DNA of 64,000 nt from Psychrobacter sp. JB385 (lineage in GTDB: Bacteria; Pseudomonadota; Gammaproteobacteria; Pseudomonadales; Moraxellaceae): positions 372,001 to 436,000 of the forward strand of contig NZ_FUKN01000013.1 in NCBI RefSeq assembly GCF_900163785.1. Reading direction: 5' to 3'. This document shows positions 8,357 through 17,630 of the stretch, one piece after another. Numbering within the stretch: the stretch's first letter is position 1; every line of letters begins with the position of its first letter. The position numbers and the translations under genes were made by a program. The notes beneath the pieces were generated by a model. The model did no database searches. It saw only the letters and a program-made list of their open reading frames with translations, and was not told the DNA's origin.

Positions 8357-10300
8357 TTAGTCCTCAAGTGTGCTCCAGCGTTCAAGCTTATTCATCATCT
8401 CTTCTTCGATCACTAACAAGCGCTCACTAGCAGCAGTGGCCGCCTCAATATCTTGCGTAAACCATGAGCCGTCTGCCAGTTGTTTTTCTAACTGGCTTTG
8501 TTCTGCTTCTAGTGCTGCAATCTCTTTCGGTAAATTGTCAAGTTCACGTTGCTCGTTATAATTGAGTTTCTTAACCACTTTTGCAGGTTTTGCCGCTACG
8601 GTCGACTTATTAGTCGCTTTAGTATTAGCTCCGTTATTGGCTGGTGCTCTAGCAGCACGGGCAGCTTCTTCGCGGTTTTTCTGCACCAAATACTCTTGAT
8701 AGCCACCCACATATTCTTTAACAATGCCTCTGCCTTCTTCGTCCTGATCAAACACCCATGTAGAGGTGACAACGTTGTCCATAAATGAGCGATCATGACT
8801 AATAAGTAAGATAGTACCGTTGAAACTGCTGACTGACTCTTCTAATAGCTCGAGAGTGGCCATATCCAAATCGTTGGTTGGCTCATCTAGCACCAAAATA
8901 TTGGCAGGCTTTAGCAGTTGCTTAGCCAATAGCACACGATTACGCTCACCACCTGACAGCGCTTTTACTGGGGTACGGGCGCGCTCTGGTGCAAATAAAA
9001 AGTCTTGTAAGTAGCTCATGATATGCGTCTTACGACCACCAACCTCGACAAAATCAGAACCTTCAGAAACGTTTTGCGCCACGCTGGCTTCAAGATCTAA
9101 TTGATCACGCAATTGATCAAAAAACGCAATTTGCAAGTTGGTACCAAGCTCAACATTCCCTGTTTTGGTGACCTCAGCATCAGACATATCGAGTAGGGCT
9201 TTAATCAATGTGGTTTTACCCGCACCGTTAGGACCAACGATACCAATTTTATCACCGCGCATCACTGTCGTGCTAAAGTTGTCAACCAAGACATGACCAT
9301 CGTATTCGAGGTGTAGGTTTTTAACTTTACAAACCAGTTTACCGCTTTTCTCACCTTCACCCATCGTGATATTGACGTTGCCGACTTGCTCACGGCGACC
9401 GCTACGCTCTTCACGTAAGGCCTTTAGTTCACGTACGCGGCCTTCGTTGCGGGTGCGGCGTGCTTTGATACCTTGACGAATCCAAACTTCTTCTTGCGCC
9501 AGTTTTTTATCAAAGTTGGCATTGTTCTTTTCTTCAGCCAATAATTGCAACTCTTTTAGCTCTTGATAGCGCGCATACCCTTTGGCACCTTGAGTAACGT
9601 CATAACTGGTCAATTGACCACGGTCAAGCTCGACGATACGAGTGGCCAATTTATTGACGAAGGCTCTATCATGGGTTACAAACAATAGCGTCAAGCCTTG
9701 CCAGTCAAGTAAAAAACGCTCTAACCATTCAATGCTCTCAACGTCCAAATGGTTGGTTGGCTCATCTAGTAACAAGACATCAGGTTTAGTGACCAAAGAT
9801 CTGGCCAGTAGGACGCGGCGTTTACGACCCCCAGATAAAGAGGATAAATCATCTTCTGGATCCAATCCCATCGTGGTAATCAGACGTCTAGCATCACGCT
9901 CTAAGTCCCAGCCATGCACCGCATCGATGTCATGTTGTAGCGTTGCCATGTGCTCACAAGCATCCATGTCACCATTGGCACACAGATCAACTTGTTTATT
10001 ATAATTAATCAACAAGTCAGCAGTGCGGCGACTGCCACCCATGACAATATCTAAGATACGTCCGCTTGTTTCAGGAACGTCTTGTTCTAGCATAGCAACA
10101 CGCATGCTGCTATTGGTAATAATCTCACCGCTATCAGGCTGCAATGAGCCATTAATCAGTTTAAATAACGTAGACTTGCCTTCGCCATTGCGGCCGATCA
10201 AACACACACGCTCACCTGCATTAATAGCAAAATCAATGCCATCAAGAACGGGGGCGACGCCGAATGCTAAGTGAATATCTTTTAAATGTATCAGTGCCAT
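8357..10300 (-). CDS. uup: ABC-F family ATPase Uup
   Basis: Cytoplasmic ABC-F protein with two ATPase cassettes and no membrane domain; Uup is linked to ribosome function and to precise excision of transposons. About 647 residues from ATG 10300. Cassette 1 has GRNGEGKSTL, LSGGRKRRVLLARSL and DEPTNHLD; cassette 2 has GPNGAGKTTL, LSGGERNRVLLAKQLL and DEPTNDLD. A linker follows cassette 1, and an Ala/Asn/Lys-rich segment leads to a C-terminal coiled coil (about the last 80 residues, DNLPKEIAALEAEQSQLEKQ), the DNA-binding tail that marks Uup. A TTG 45 bases upstream is in frame, but MALIHLKDIHLAFG is the family N-terminus. Confidence 0.93.
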   Translation of the reverse strand: MALIHLKDIHLAFGVAPVLDGIDFAINAGERVCLIGRNGEGKSTLFKLINGSLQPDSGEIITNSSMRVAMLEQDVPETSGRILDIVMGGSRRTADLLINYNKQVDLCANGDMDACEHMATLQHDIDAVHGWDLERDARRLITTMGLDPEDDLSSLSGGRKRRVLLARSLVTKPDVLLLDEPTNHLDVESIEWLERFLLDWQGLTLLFVTHDRAFVNKLATRIVELDRGQLTSYDVTQGAKGYARYQELKELQLLAEEKNNANFDKKLAQEEVWIRQGIKARRTRNEGRVRELKALREERSGRREQVGNVNITMGEGEKSGKLVCKVKNLHLEYDGHVLVDNFSTTVMRGDKIGIVGPNGAGKTTLIKALLDMSDAEVTKTGNVELGTNLQIAFFDQLRDQLDLEASVAQNVSEGSDFVEVGGRKTHIMSYLQDFLFAPERARTPVKALSGGERNRVLLAKQLLKPANILVLDEPTNDLDMATLELLEESVSSFNGTILLISHDRSFMDNVVTSTWVFDQDEEGRGIVKEYVGGYQEYLVQKNREEAARAARAPANNGANTKATNKSTVAAKPAKVVKKLNYNEQRELDNLPKEIAALEAEQSQLEKQLADGSWFTQDIEAATAASERLLVIEEEMMNKLERWSTLED

Positions 10301-10539
10301 AGAATATCTTAAGCTTATATAATAGAGGAGTAGGGGTTGTTGCAAAATTGCTAGCAGTATAACATGCCACCACGTGACTGTAGTGAGCGTAAATGGTTTT
10401 ATAAGGACTATTTATAGCTTTTACGGCGAGCTGCTAAATTATGACTCTCAATCAATATTTAGTGCCGCTATTCATCGGCTGCTGATCCTTACTATTAGCC
10501 AATAAACCTCACCTTATTTATCACAATTTAGAGAGCAAT

Positions 10540-10800
10540 ATGAACCAATCTAATAATCAAAATGATGCCTCAAATCCGCCTAATGAATGGCAAACACAGC
10601 AAGTTATTGACCTACAGATGAGTATGGCACATCTTGAGCTGACAGTAGAGCGCCTTGACGAAGTCATTGCAAGACAAGACAAGGATATCCAAACGCTCCA
10701 ACGACAGCTACAACTGATTTATAAACAAGTTGAAAGTCAGGATACCGAAGGAGGGATTGCGCCTTTCGATGTGATGGCAGACAAGCCGCCGCATTATTAA
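10540..10800 (+). CDS. slyX: SlyX family protein
   Basis: Small cytoplasmic coiled-coil protein of unknown biochemical role. The 86 residues have a disordered Asn/Gln-rich N-terminus, a heptad-repeat helix from about residue 24 to 68 (MSMAHLELTVERLDEVIARQ, LQRQLQLIYKQVES), and the conserved SlyX C-terminal ending KPPHY. AGAGAGCAAT lies upstream of the ATG. It stands alone, divergent from uup. Confidence 0.9.
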   Translation: MNQSNNQNDASNPPNEWQTQQVIDLQMSMAHLELTVERLDEVIARQDKDIQTLQRQLQLIYKQVESQDTEGGIAPFDVMADKPPHY

Positions 10801-11019
10801 TATTAGCGAAAGAATCATGCACGCATACATCAATAAAAACGGTAAGCGTATTTTTAGACAAGTGTAACGTCCAGTGACTATGTGGTCATAATGTAGAAAT
10901 AAGCTGTTTTTATAGTTGTTTTCATGTTCGAATATCTTTAATATCGCTCATCTCGGATGCTGCTTGCCTAATGAAAATGGTTTTAGTAGTAAAACAATGC
11001 GGATGTTTGGAGATATACA

Positions 11020-12264
11020 ATGCGGGCGAATTTTCACTTAAAAACTCTTACAGTAGCGGTTGCTACCCTTTCTGTTATTAGCGTTGCTAACGCTGCTGGT
11101 CTTGATCGTTCAGGCCAAGACATCACCGCATTTTTACAAGATGGCACTTATGCCGAAGCTGTTTATACCTATATCGATGCTGATGTTACGGGTCATGACA
11201 ATGCTTATGTTGGTTCGGACAAGAATGCCTATCAAAAAGGCAAGAAGATTGACGACATTGCTGAATCATATGACTTTTTCCGTTATGGTGTAAAAGCAGA
11301 CATTAACGATACATTTAGCGTCGGCATTCTATATGACGAGCCGTTTGGTGCTGCTGCTGATTATAGTGGCAATAATAATTTTGTCGACCAAAACCCTCTT
11401 TCACCCAGAAATGGTGAAGGCACTAACGTAGAAGTACGTACTGAAAGTATTACTGGTATCATCGGCGCAAAACTTGGTGAAAGTAAGAATTTTCAAGTCT
11501 ATGGCGGGCCAGTAGCTCAACGTGTGAAGGCAGATGTAAAACTGCGTGGAACTGCTTATAGTGCAGCGAACGGTTATAGCATTCATGTCAGTCCAGACCA
11601 AGATTATGGTTGGATCGCAGGTATGGCTTATAGCAAACCAGAAATTGCACTTAAGGCGGCTTTAACCTATCGCTCTGAGATTGAACATAATGCTCCAGCC
11701 TCTGAATTATATCCTTTTGTTGCTAATCTACCGCCAGCTTTAGGGCTTTCAACAAATAGAAGCGATACTATTGAAATCAAAACGCCAGAATCAGTCAATT
11801 TTGACTTTCAGACAGGTATCAATCCAACGACACTAGCTACTGCAAAGGTTCGCTGGGTACCTTGGAGTGATTTTGCAATCGTACCATCTCTATATAATGA
11901 TGTTAGCAAATTGTCGACTGGTGATAATACAGGGTTACCCTTGGTTGACTATGATGATGATCAATGGCAAGTAGAGCTGGGTTTAGCGAAGCGTGTAGCA
12001 CCAGCACTAGCAATTAGTGGTACTGTTGGTTGGGATAGTGGCGCTGGCAATCCAATAACTTCCCTAGGCCCTATCGAAGGCTACTATAGTGCTGGTCTTG
12101 GCGCAAAATACAACTTCACTGAAAACTGGGCAGTATCAGCTGGTGGTAAATACTTGTGGTTCGGTGATGCTAAAGGGCAGATTCCAAACAAAACTATCGT
12201 CAGTGATTTTGAAAGCAATGATGGTTTTATCCTTGGCGCAAAACTTTCTTATCAAGCAAAATAA
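11020..12264 (+). CDS. OmpP1/FadL-type outer membrane transporter (copy 1)
   Basis: Outer-membrane beta-barrel of the OmpP1/FadL/TodX family, which lets long-chain fatty acids and other hydrophobic compounds cross the outer membrane. The 414-residue precursor has a signal peptide cut after VANA, and a mature N-terminus AGLDRSGQDITAFLQDG of the FadL hatch type. Alternating aromatic strands follow, with RWVPWSDFAI and a C-terminal strand ending SYQAK. It is closely similar to the next gene over almost its whole length, and the two also share their leader (TTTGGAGATA before the ATG) and terminator type, indicating tandem duplication. This copy lacks two insertions that the next has. Confidence 0.88.
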   Translation: MRANFHLKTLTVAVATLSVISVANAAGLDRSGQDITAFLQDGTYAEAVYTYIDADVTGHDNAYVGSDKNAYQKGKKIDDIAESYDFFRYGVKADINDTFSVGILYDEPFGAAADYSGNNNFVDQNPLSPRNGEGTNVEVRTESITGIIGAKLGESKNFQVYGGPVAQRVKADVKLRGTAYSAANGYSIHVSPDQDYGWIAGMAYSKPEIALKAALTYRSEIEHNAPASELYPFVANLPPALGLSTNRSDTIEIKTPESVNFDFQTGINPTTLATAKVRWVPWSDFAIVPSLYNDVSKLSTGDNTGLPLVDYDDDQWQVELGLAKRVAPALAISGTVGWDSGAGNPITSLGPIEGYYSAGLGAKYNFTENWAVSAGGKYLWFGDAKGQIPNKTIVSDFESNDGFILGAKLSYQAK

Positions 12265-12309
12265 CGTATAGAAGAGTCGTACTGTTAAAGTCCTTAATAA
12301 TGAAATAAG

Positions 12310-12335
12310 AGCGATCCGTAATGGGTCGCTTTTTT
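12310..12335 (+). terminator. Terminator after FadL-like copy 1
   Basis: AGCGATCC and GGGTCGCT pair (one G-T wobble) around a GTAAT loop and are followed by six T. It is nearly the same sequence as the terminator of the second copy. Confidence 0.87.
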
Positions 12336-12640
12336 ACTGCGTTATTTATACGTAAAACTTTGTCTTGATCATTCAATCAAAATAAGTGACTTTTATTTTC
12401 TTCACATGTCAGTGATGGAAAAATGTGTTTTCCTAAAATAAGAATCCGTATGTTGTTTATATCTTATATGTACTGTTCAGTCATATTTGAGAAATAAAGT
12501 GCTTTAATTGTTGTCTTAGTGTCAAAAAGGCATTAGTATTCAACTTAGGACACTACTTTAATTATCGAAATACTACGCATAGTAATGCTAAGTATTGATG
12601 ATTCAAGTATCAAAACAACGAGGACGTTTGGAGATACACA

Positions 12641-13999
12641 ATGCGCACTACCTTTCATTTAAAAACCCTTGCAGTAGCAATTGCCACACTTTCTGTTGCT
12701 AGTGTGACCAATGCTGCTGGTCTTGATCGTTCAGGGCAAGACGTCACCGCTTTCTTACAAGATGGAACGTATGCCGAAGCTGTTTATACTTATATTGATG
12801 CTGATGTAAGCGGCTACGATAGCGCGAACGTCAACCCTAACCAAAATGACTATGAGCGTGGTAACAAGACGGGTGATATTGCTGAATCCTATGACTTCTT
12901 TCGTTATGGTGTAAAGACCGATATCAACGATACTTTTAGCATCGGTGTCTTATACGATGAGCCTTTTGGTGCGGCTGCTGAATACACGCAAAGTAATTTC
13001 GTTGCAAGTGAAGACAGAAATGCTTCAGGAGGGGCATTGGTAGGTGATGGTGTAGACCCACAGACCGCAGGTGCAATAGCATTAGCTGAATCAGCCACTG
13101 CAGGTGAAAATACCAACGTAGAAGTCCGTAGTGAAAGCTTAACAGGGATTCTCGGTATGAAATTCGGTGCCAATAAAGAATTCCAAGTATATGGTGGTCC
13201 AGTTGCTCAGCGTATCAGAGCTGATGTGAAGTTGCGTGGTTTGGCTTACGGCCCTGCTACTGGCTATACGTCAACCAGTAACCCTGATATGGATTACGGT
13301 TATATCGCAGGTATCTCTTATAGCAAACCAGAAATTGCACTTAAGGCTGCCTTGACTTATCGTTCTGAGATTGACCATGATATTGATATCGCTGAAAATT
13401 ATCCTATAGCAGGTATCTTAGCTCAAGGAGCTGCTTTGCAACAAGGAGCTACTCCAGCACAGGCAGCAGCTATAGGTGCTGCGGCTGCCAACCGAAGCAG
13501 CAATTATGAGATTACAACCCCTGAATCAGTCAACTTTGATTTCCAAACGGGTATCAATCCAACAACACTAGCAACGGCGAAAGTGCGTTGGGTGCCATGG
13601 AGTGATTTTGTAATCACACCACCATTATATAATGACGTTAGTAAACGTAATTACGGTCCTGATGGTCTAAACTTGGTTGAATATGAAGACGATCAGTGGA
13701 TGGTAGAGCTAGGTCTGGCTAAGCGTGTTGCACCAGCCCTTGCTATTAGTGGTACTGTGGGTTGGGATAGTGGTGCGGGTGACCCGACAACGTCGTTAGG
13801 TCCTGTTGATGGCTATTATAGTGTCGGTCTTGGTGCCAAATACAATGTCACTGAAAACTGGGCGGTATCGGCAGGTGGTAAATACTTGTGGTTTGGTGAT
13901 GCAAAAGGCCGTCTACCTAGCGGAAAAATTGTTGGTGATTTCCAAGACAATGATGGCTATATCTTAGGTTTGAAACTTTCTTATCAAGATATCAAATAG
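12641..13999 (+). CDS. OmpP1/FadL-type outer membrane transporter (copy 2)
   Basis: Paralogue of the preceding gene, 452 residues. The signal peptide ends at VTNA, giving mature AGLDRSGQDVTAFLQDG. Relative to copy 1 it carries extra sequence near residues 125-160 (Ala/Gly-rich) and 265-290 (AQGAALQQGATPAQAAAIGA), both of which would fall in extracellular loops of a FadL barrel, while the barrel strands are nearly the same, for example RWVPWSDF, DDQWMVELGLAKRVAPALAI and GYYSVGLGAKYN. The loop differences suggest different ligand preference or surface exposure (inference). It has its own upstream region of about 300 bases and its own terminator. Confidence 0.88.
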   Translation: MRTTFHLKTLAVAIATLSVASVTNAAGLDRSGQDVTAFLQDGTYAEAVYTYIDADVSGYDSANVNPNQNDYERGNKTGDIAESYDFFRYGVKTDINDTFSIGVLYDEPFGAAAEYTQSNFVASEDRNASGGALVGDGVDPQTAGAIALAESATAGENTNVEVRSESLTGILGMKFGANKEFQVYGGPVAQRIRADVKLRGLAYGPATGYTSTSNPDMDYGYIAGISYSKPEIALKAALTYRSEIDHDIDIAENYPIAGILAQGAALQQGATPAQAAAIGAAAANRSSNYEITTPESVNFDFQTGINPTTLATAKVRWVPWSDFVITPPLYNDVSKRNYGPDGLNLVEYEDDQWMVELGLAKRVAPALAISGTVGWDSGAGDPTTSLGPVDGYYSVGLGAKYNVTENWAVSAGGKYLWFGDAKGRLPSGKIVGDFQDNDGYILGLKLSYQDIK

Positions 14000-14030
14000 T
14001 ATCCATATTTAGCAGTACTAATAGATAAAG

Positions 14031-14058
14031 AAGCGATCCGTGAGGGATCGCTTTTTTT
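14031..14058 (+). terminator. Terminator after FadL-like copy 2
   Basis: AAGCGATCC pairs perfectly with GGATCGCTT around GTGAG, followed by a T run. Confidence 0.9.
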
Positions 14059-14413
14059 ATAGCAGTTATCAATAAATTACCTATATAGAATGGACTGAGA
14101 GAAAACCAGTTATGAAATTTCCAGACACCCCTATACTATAGATTGTTTACTCTCTAAAAATTGGTTCACGTTACTGTGTAGTTTGTTTGATTATAAAGAC
14201 ATACTGTATTTGTCGAAATCCATCAATGAATAGATGTGAATAGTGATTACAAACAAATGCTAAAAGTAATCATAGGATTGCTAATGCCACAAACTTCTTG
14301 ATCTCATCTATGAGTGTCACAGCTTTATCTTAAACATGAGCCTCTAGACAAAGATGGTCTTTATCAAATCAGTCAAATGACTACACCTTAAAGGGTAAAC
14401 GACAACTCATAAA
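14059..14413. other. Intergenic region between FadL copy 2 and putP
   Basis: AT-rich spacer between convergent units. I see no gene, RNA or repeat in it. Confidence 0.5.
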
Positions 14414-14441
14414 AAAACCTCGCCAACGTTGGCGAGGTTTT
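14414..14441 (-). terminator. Terminator of putP
   Basis: Perfect palindrome with arms AAAACCTCGCCAAC / GTTGGCGAGGTTTT, with a further A/T run on either side, 24 bases beyond the putP stop. The preceding A run gives a T tail on the minus strand. Confidence 0.92.
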
Positions 14442-14465
14442 CTAATGACAAACTACTTTATTGCT

Positions 14466-15965
14466 TTACTTGTTTAAGTTAAGTTCCATTTCTTTATATT
14501 TTGCAGCCACTGAAGGTCTTGGACCGCCAGTCATGATACTAACCGCAAAAATGGCAATAGTACTTAAGATAAAGCCTGGAACGATAGCAAATAACCAGCT
14601 GTTAAGTGCCATACCATTCATTTGGAATGGACCATAAATCCATAGGATAACAGTCAAGGCACCAATTACCATACCAGCGACAGCACCGTTACGGTTCATA
14701 CCGCGCCATGTCAGACTGAAGATCACCAATGGGCCAAACGCTGCACCGAATCCTGCCCAAGCATTAGAAACCAAATCTAGTACTGAGCTATCTGGGTTAG
14801 AAGCTAGGAAGATAGAGGCGAGCGCGACGGCTACAACTGAAACACGGCCTACCAATACCTGACGAGCTTCTGGTGCATCTTTATCAAAGAATAGTTTATA
14901 TACATCTTTGGTTAGTGAGCTTGATACGACAAGCAGCTGTGATGAGATGGTACTCATGATGGCTGCTAAAATCGCAGCTAATAAGAAGCCTGAAACCAGC
15001 GGTGTGAATAAAAACTGGGTGAAAACCAAAAAGATGGTTTCAGGGTCGTCTAAGGTCATGGCCGTTTTTTGTACATAGGCGCGACCAGCAAAACCTGTCA
15101 TCAAAGCACCCATCAAGCTGATAACCATCCAGCTCATACCAATATTTCGTGCTGTTGGTACATCTTTGACCGAACGTATCGCCATAAAACGAACGATAAT
15201 ATGTGGCTGACCAAAATAACCTAAGCCCCACGCCAGTAGTGAAATAATACCAATGATGGTCATACCATTAGTTATGTTCAGCATACTTGGATCAATATTT
15301 CTCACCGCTTCAGTAGTGGCTGAAACACCACCAAGATCTGTGAAGGCGACAATAGGTACAATCACCATCGCAAATAACATGATGACGCCTTGCACAAAGT
15401 CAGTCATCGATACTGCTAAGAAACCACCAAATAGCGTGTAAGCGACGACCACACCAGCCGTGACCCATAGACCTGTCGTGTAAGATAAATTGAGTGAACT
15501 TTCAAATAGTTTACCACCGCCCACCAGACTTGCAGCAGTATAAACCGTAAAGAATAAGATGATAACCAATGCAGAGATAACACGCAGCATATGCGATTTA
15601 TCTTCGAAACGATTGGCAAAATAATCCGGTAGAGTAATAGCATTATCAGCAACCTCGGTATAAACACGAAGTCGCGGTGCTACGATAAGATAGTTTAAAA
15701 GGGCACCAAGCGTTAGGCCAAGTGCAATCCAGATACTAACCACACCGTCTGAATACATGTAACCAGGTAGACCAAGTAGTAGCCAGCCTGACATGTCAGA
15801 CGCGCCTGCAGAAAGTGCAGTGACTGCTGGGCCTAAGTTACGTCCCCCTAATAGATAGCCTTCTGTATCATTGGCTTGCTTAAAATAAGCATAAACGCCA
15901 ATTCCAATCATCACTAAGAAATAGGCGCCAAGTGATATCAGTACGCCACTAGAAACTCCGTTCAT
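14466..15965 (-). CDS. putP: Sodium/proline symporter
   Basis: Inner-membrane sodium:solute symporter (SSS family) that imports proline with Na+. 499 residues with about 13 membrane helices. Family blocks are GAYFLVMIGIGVYAYFK at the N-terminus, GYLLGGRNLGPAVTALSAGA, ASDMSGWLLLGLPG, WGLGYFGQPHIIVRFMAIRS and AAILAAIMSTISSQLLVVSS in helix 9. No putA or proline regulator lies beside it. The 470-base upstream gap, ending in the LysR gene, should hold its promoter. Confidence 0.95.
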   Translation of the reverse strand: MNGVSSGVLISLGAYFLVMIGIGVYAYFKQANDTEGYLLGGRNLGPAVTALSAGASDMSGWLLLGLPGYMYSDGVVSIWIALGLTLGALLNYLIVAPRLRVYTEVADNAITLPDYFANRFEDKSHMLRVISALVIILFFTVYTAASLVGGGKLFESSLNLSYTTGLWVTAGVVVAYTLFGGFLAVSMTDFVQGVIMLFAMVIVPIVAFTDLGGVSATTEAVRNIDPSMLNITNGMTIIGIISLLAWGLGYFGQPHIIVRFMAIRSVKDVPTARNIGMSWMVISLMGALMTGFAGRAYVQKTAMTLDDPETIFLVFTQFLFTPLVSGFLLAAILAAIMSTISSQLLVVSSSLTKDVYKLFFDKDAPEARQVLVGRVSVVAVALASIFLASNPDSSVLDLVSNAWAGFGAAFGPLVIFSLTWRGMNRNGAVAGMVIGALTVILWIYGPFQMNGMALNSWLFAIVPGFILSTIAIFAVSIMTGGPRPSVAAKYKEMELNLNK

Positions 15966-16060
15966 ATAAGTTGTCCTTAACCAATATTATTGGCTTTAAT
16001 TATGTTTGACTATAAGACTTTAAGCTTACAAGACGAGGTTCAAAACAATATTCAAAGACA
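15966..16060. other. putP upstream region
   Basis: Expected to hold the leftward putP promoter and leader. No firm promoter boxes can be named. Confidence 0.4.
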
Positions 16061-16095
16061 AAAGAAGCCATTAAGTAGGACATAATGGCTTCTTT
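16061..16095 (-). terminator. Terminator downstream of the LysR gene
   Basis: A 13-bp perfect stem AAAGAAGCCATTA / TAATGGCTTCTTT with a nine-base loop; on the minus strand it continues in TTTTGTCTTT. It lies 340 bases past the LysR stop and before the putP promoter region. The stretch between it and the LysR stop (16096-16436) contains no gene I can see. Confidence 0.75.
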
Positions 16096-16436
16096 CAATA
16101 CATGCTGTTAGCTTTTCATGAGTGACAATGCTTTATGGCTAGCACTCATATAGAGATAGAGAGCAACGGGAAGTTTTCACTCCACTTATCTGTTATTATT
16201 GCTCGCATCTGCTATTTGTATATGAGTATTAGCAACTTATATAATCAGTCATTTGCAACTATTCAGCTTGCTGTTAATCATCATATCTTACGCGAAGTAT
16301 TCAATATATGACTATCAGTGTCCTTGTAGTAAACTTTTGTGAGAAAACAACGTCAACTGCATTATAACGTATGACTATCACAAATGCGAACAGCTTATTT
16401 TGTAAATCAAATATAGCGAATACATGTATATAGCAG

Positions 16437-17309
16437 TTATTCTATAGGAGCAAGTAAGTCTAATAAGGCAGTCACGCTACTAGATGGCGTTAATTTTGGA
16501 TTGATTACGACGCCTAAGTAACGCTGTAATTCAATATTGTCCGCCATATCAATACGTTCCAAATCTTGACTAATCATCGTTTGTGGTAGTACTGACCAAC
16601 CAAGACCGACAGAAACCAACATGCGAATAGACTCAAGCGGGTTGGTGCTCATGGTGGCATAAGGCTTGAGATTGTGCTTTGCAAATTCAGCCAACGTAAT
16701 CTGACTGGTGAACGTATTGGCAGAAGGTAAAATAGCAGGATAACGTGCCAATTGCTCTAAAGTGACATTAGACTTGGTGGCCAAAGGTGACAGCGTACCT
16801 GTCATAAAGTACAGAGGATCAGACCATAATGTATGATAGCTCAAGCGCTTATCATAAACAGGTGGTAGTGTTACAAAGGCCAGTGACAAATCACCATCCA
16901 GTACGGCTTTGTGAGCCTTTTCTGAGTCAACAAAGTGTACTTCTAGTTGTACGGCTGGGTAAGTTTGAATAAAGTGCTTTAGTACAGGAGCTAGATGATG
17001 CAAACCAATGTGATGACTGGTACCGATGACCAATTTACCAGAGACAATGTGCTGAGAATGTTGCAAGTTGATTTTAAAGTTTTCATAGTCCTCTAGCCAG
17101 CGTTTGGCATGAGGTAGCATTTCACTAGCAGCTTGAGTCGGCACAATGCCTCGTCCGACTGTGTCAAATAGCGTGATATTGAACTCATCTTCCAGATTTT
17201 TGATACGCTTACTGACAGCAGGCTGTGTAATGAACAGCTTTTCTGCTGCGCCCGAGATACTGCCTGTATGCATGACAGTAACAAATGTCGTTAAGTTTGT
17301 GGTGTTCAA
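16437..17309 (-). CDS. LysR-type transcriptional regulator divergent from leuC
   Basis: DNA-binding regulator of 290 residues. The N-terminal winged helix-turn-helix spans about residues 1-60 (TTFVTVMHTGSISGAAEKL, ITQPAVSKRIKNLEDEF), followed by a periplasmic-binding-protein-like effector domain (IGTSHHIGLHHLAPVLKHF, SVGLGWSVLPQTMI). It is transcribed divergently from leuC across a 321-base gap, the arrangement LysR regulators usually take with their targets, so control of the leucine genes by a pathway intermediate is a reasonable inference. Similar LysR-leuC divergence occurs in pseudomonads. The effector is not deducible from sequence. Confidence 0.87.
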   Translation of the reverse strand: MNTTNLTTFVTVMHTGSISGAAEKLFITQPAVSKRIKNLEDEFNITLFDTVGRGIVPTQAASEMLPHAKRWLEDYENFKINLQHSQHIVSGKLVIGTSHHIGLHHLAPVLKHFIQTYPAVQLEVHFVDSEKAHKAVLDGDLSLAFVTLPPVYDKRLSYHTLWSDPLYFMTGTLSPLATKSNVTLEQLARYPAILPSANTFTSQITLAEFAKHNLKPYATMSTNPLESIRMLVSVGLGWSVLPQTMISQDLERIDMADNIELQRYLGVVINPKLTPSSSVTALLDLLAPIE

Positions 17310-17630
17310 GCGAATGTCCTTAGCTATGTAGCGAACTATAAATAAAAGTTAACTGACCTAATCACAGGGTATTAGAAATAAAAGTTTGCATCTGGTTAAA
17401 AATCATCAATTATTATTATAGGATTAGCCTGCTATAATCACAAGACATCAAGGCGTATTGTGACATATTTATTGTAGCCACTTGGAAATTTGGCACACAA
17501 AACAAGTCTCAGTGTCCCAATATAGTCATAAATAAAAGAAACACATAACATTTGAACAAACACTTCGCCTATTATTACTGTATAGGAAAGTGAAATATTC
17601 AATGATTAGTAACCAATAAAGGATAAGAAC
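17310..17630. promoter_or_regulatory. Divergent promoter region of the LysR gene and leuC
   Basis: A 321-base gap between two gene starts. A consensus TATAAT at 17433-17438 reads toward leuC, with only a weak TTATTA 17 bases upstream, so activator help is plausible. That leaves a leader of about 190 bases before leuC; I found no leucine-rich leader peptide or attenuator hairpin in it. The leuC ribosome site is AAAGGATAAG. Confidence 0.5.

Noticed and set aside
17439..17630. Leucine attenuator with leader peptide before leuC
   Set aside because: No short ORF with a run of Leu codons and no terminator hairpin in the leader.
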